Shown one piece after another: positions 5,231 through 5,346 of a DNA stretch of 5,346 nt (the stretch's first letter is position 1; each line of letters opens with the position of its first letter). Source of the DNA: Paenibacillus sp. (GTDB taxonomy: Bacteria; Bacillota; Bacilli; Paenibacillales; Paenibacillaceae); contig JAQSXN010000335.1 of the NCBI GenBank assembly GCA_029256665.1, forward strand, positions 1-5,346, read 5' to 3'. Under the pieces are notes generated by a model. That model made no database searches and was not told the origin of the DNA. It saw nothing but the letters and a program-made list of their open reading frames with translations. Made by a program: the position numbers and the translations under genes.

Positions 5231-5346
5231 ATGAGAAACGGGTATCAAACGACGTGCAATCGCTTCAACTGGGGGATGCAACTCATGCTGCTACTGCTGC
5301 TGTCGAGCTTGCTTGCAGCATGCGCCTCGCCTGCGAACAAAGAAGA
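5231..5346 (+). CDS. Lipoprotein, N-terminal fragment (cut by window end)
   Basis: Only the first 38 codons are present. They encode a classic bacterial lipoprotein signal peptide: a short basic N-region (MRNGYQTTCNRFNW), a hydrophobic core (residues about 16-28, with a run of leucines) and the lipobox LAAC ending at Cys31, followed by the polar linker ASPANKE. Signal peptidase II should cut before Cys31, leaving the mature protein lipid-anchored on the outer face of the membrane. AGGGGAG (5216-5222) lies 8 bases before ATG 5231. An in-frame ATG at codon 16 would leave too little basic N-region, so the first ATG is preferred. Many such proteins are solute-binding subunits of ABC importers. 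Its place after nikR makes a nickel-binding protein conceivable, but nothing in the visible residues shows this. Confidence 0.85.
   Translation, partial: MRNGYQTTCNRFNWGMQLMLLLLLSSLLAACASPANKE

Overview
The window looks like chromosomal DNA from a GC-moderate, spore-former-type Firmicute, most likely Paenibacillaceae (Paenibacillus/Cohnella-like). This rests on strong AGGAGG-type ribosome binding sites, use of TTG and GTG starts, a YtrA-type GntR regulator with ABC-2 exporters, and a TAACGGAC-type intergenic repeat of a kind I associate with Paenibacillus genomes. The assignment is inference from gene content and style, not a database match.

Layout. (1) Positions 9-170, minus strand: a 53-residue single-span membrane protein of unknown function, preceded by a sigma-B-like promoter. 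(2) Positions 171-373: a divergent control region carrying promoter elements and a 22-bp interrupted palindrome. (3) Positions 374-4011, plus strand: a compact five-gene operon of ATPase, ABC-2 permease, YtrA-type GntR repressor, second ATPase and second permease, closed by a clear intrinsic terminator at 4031-4070. (4) Positions 4172-4675: a NikR-family nickel-responsive regulator with all four canonical nickel ligands and an unusual His-rich C-terminal tail, followed by its own terminator. (5) Positions 4676-5230: a 555-bp gene-free stretch with four diverged copies of a TAACGGAC-headed repeat, two forward and two inverted, each pair spaced exactly 50 bp. (6) Position 5231 to the window end: the first 38 codons of a lipoprotein gene with its own extended -10 promoter.

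How the parts may work together. The five-gene operon resembles the ytr/bcr-type export and stress modules of Bacilli: two ATPase/permease pairs under one small GntR repressor. The repressor probably acts on the palindrome in front of the first gene, which would make the operon autoregulated and inducible. The substrate cannot be read from the sequence; cell-envelope-active peptides are the usual guess for this family. NikR is likely a separate nickel-sensing unit. Whether the downstream lipoprotein is a NikR target, such as a nickel-binding protein, cannot be decided because only its signal peptide lies in the window.

Nothing here is clearly a new system. The items most worth a second look are the NikR His tail, the symmetric repeat block, and the dual-exporter operon with an embedded repressor and a well-formed candidate operator.
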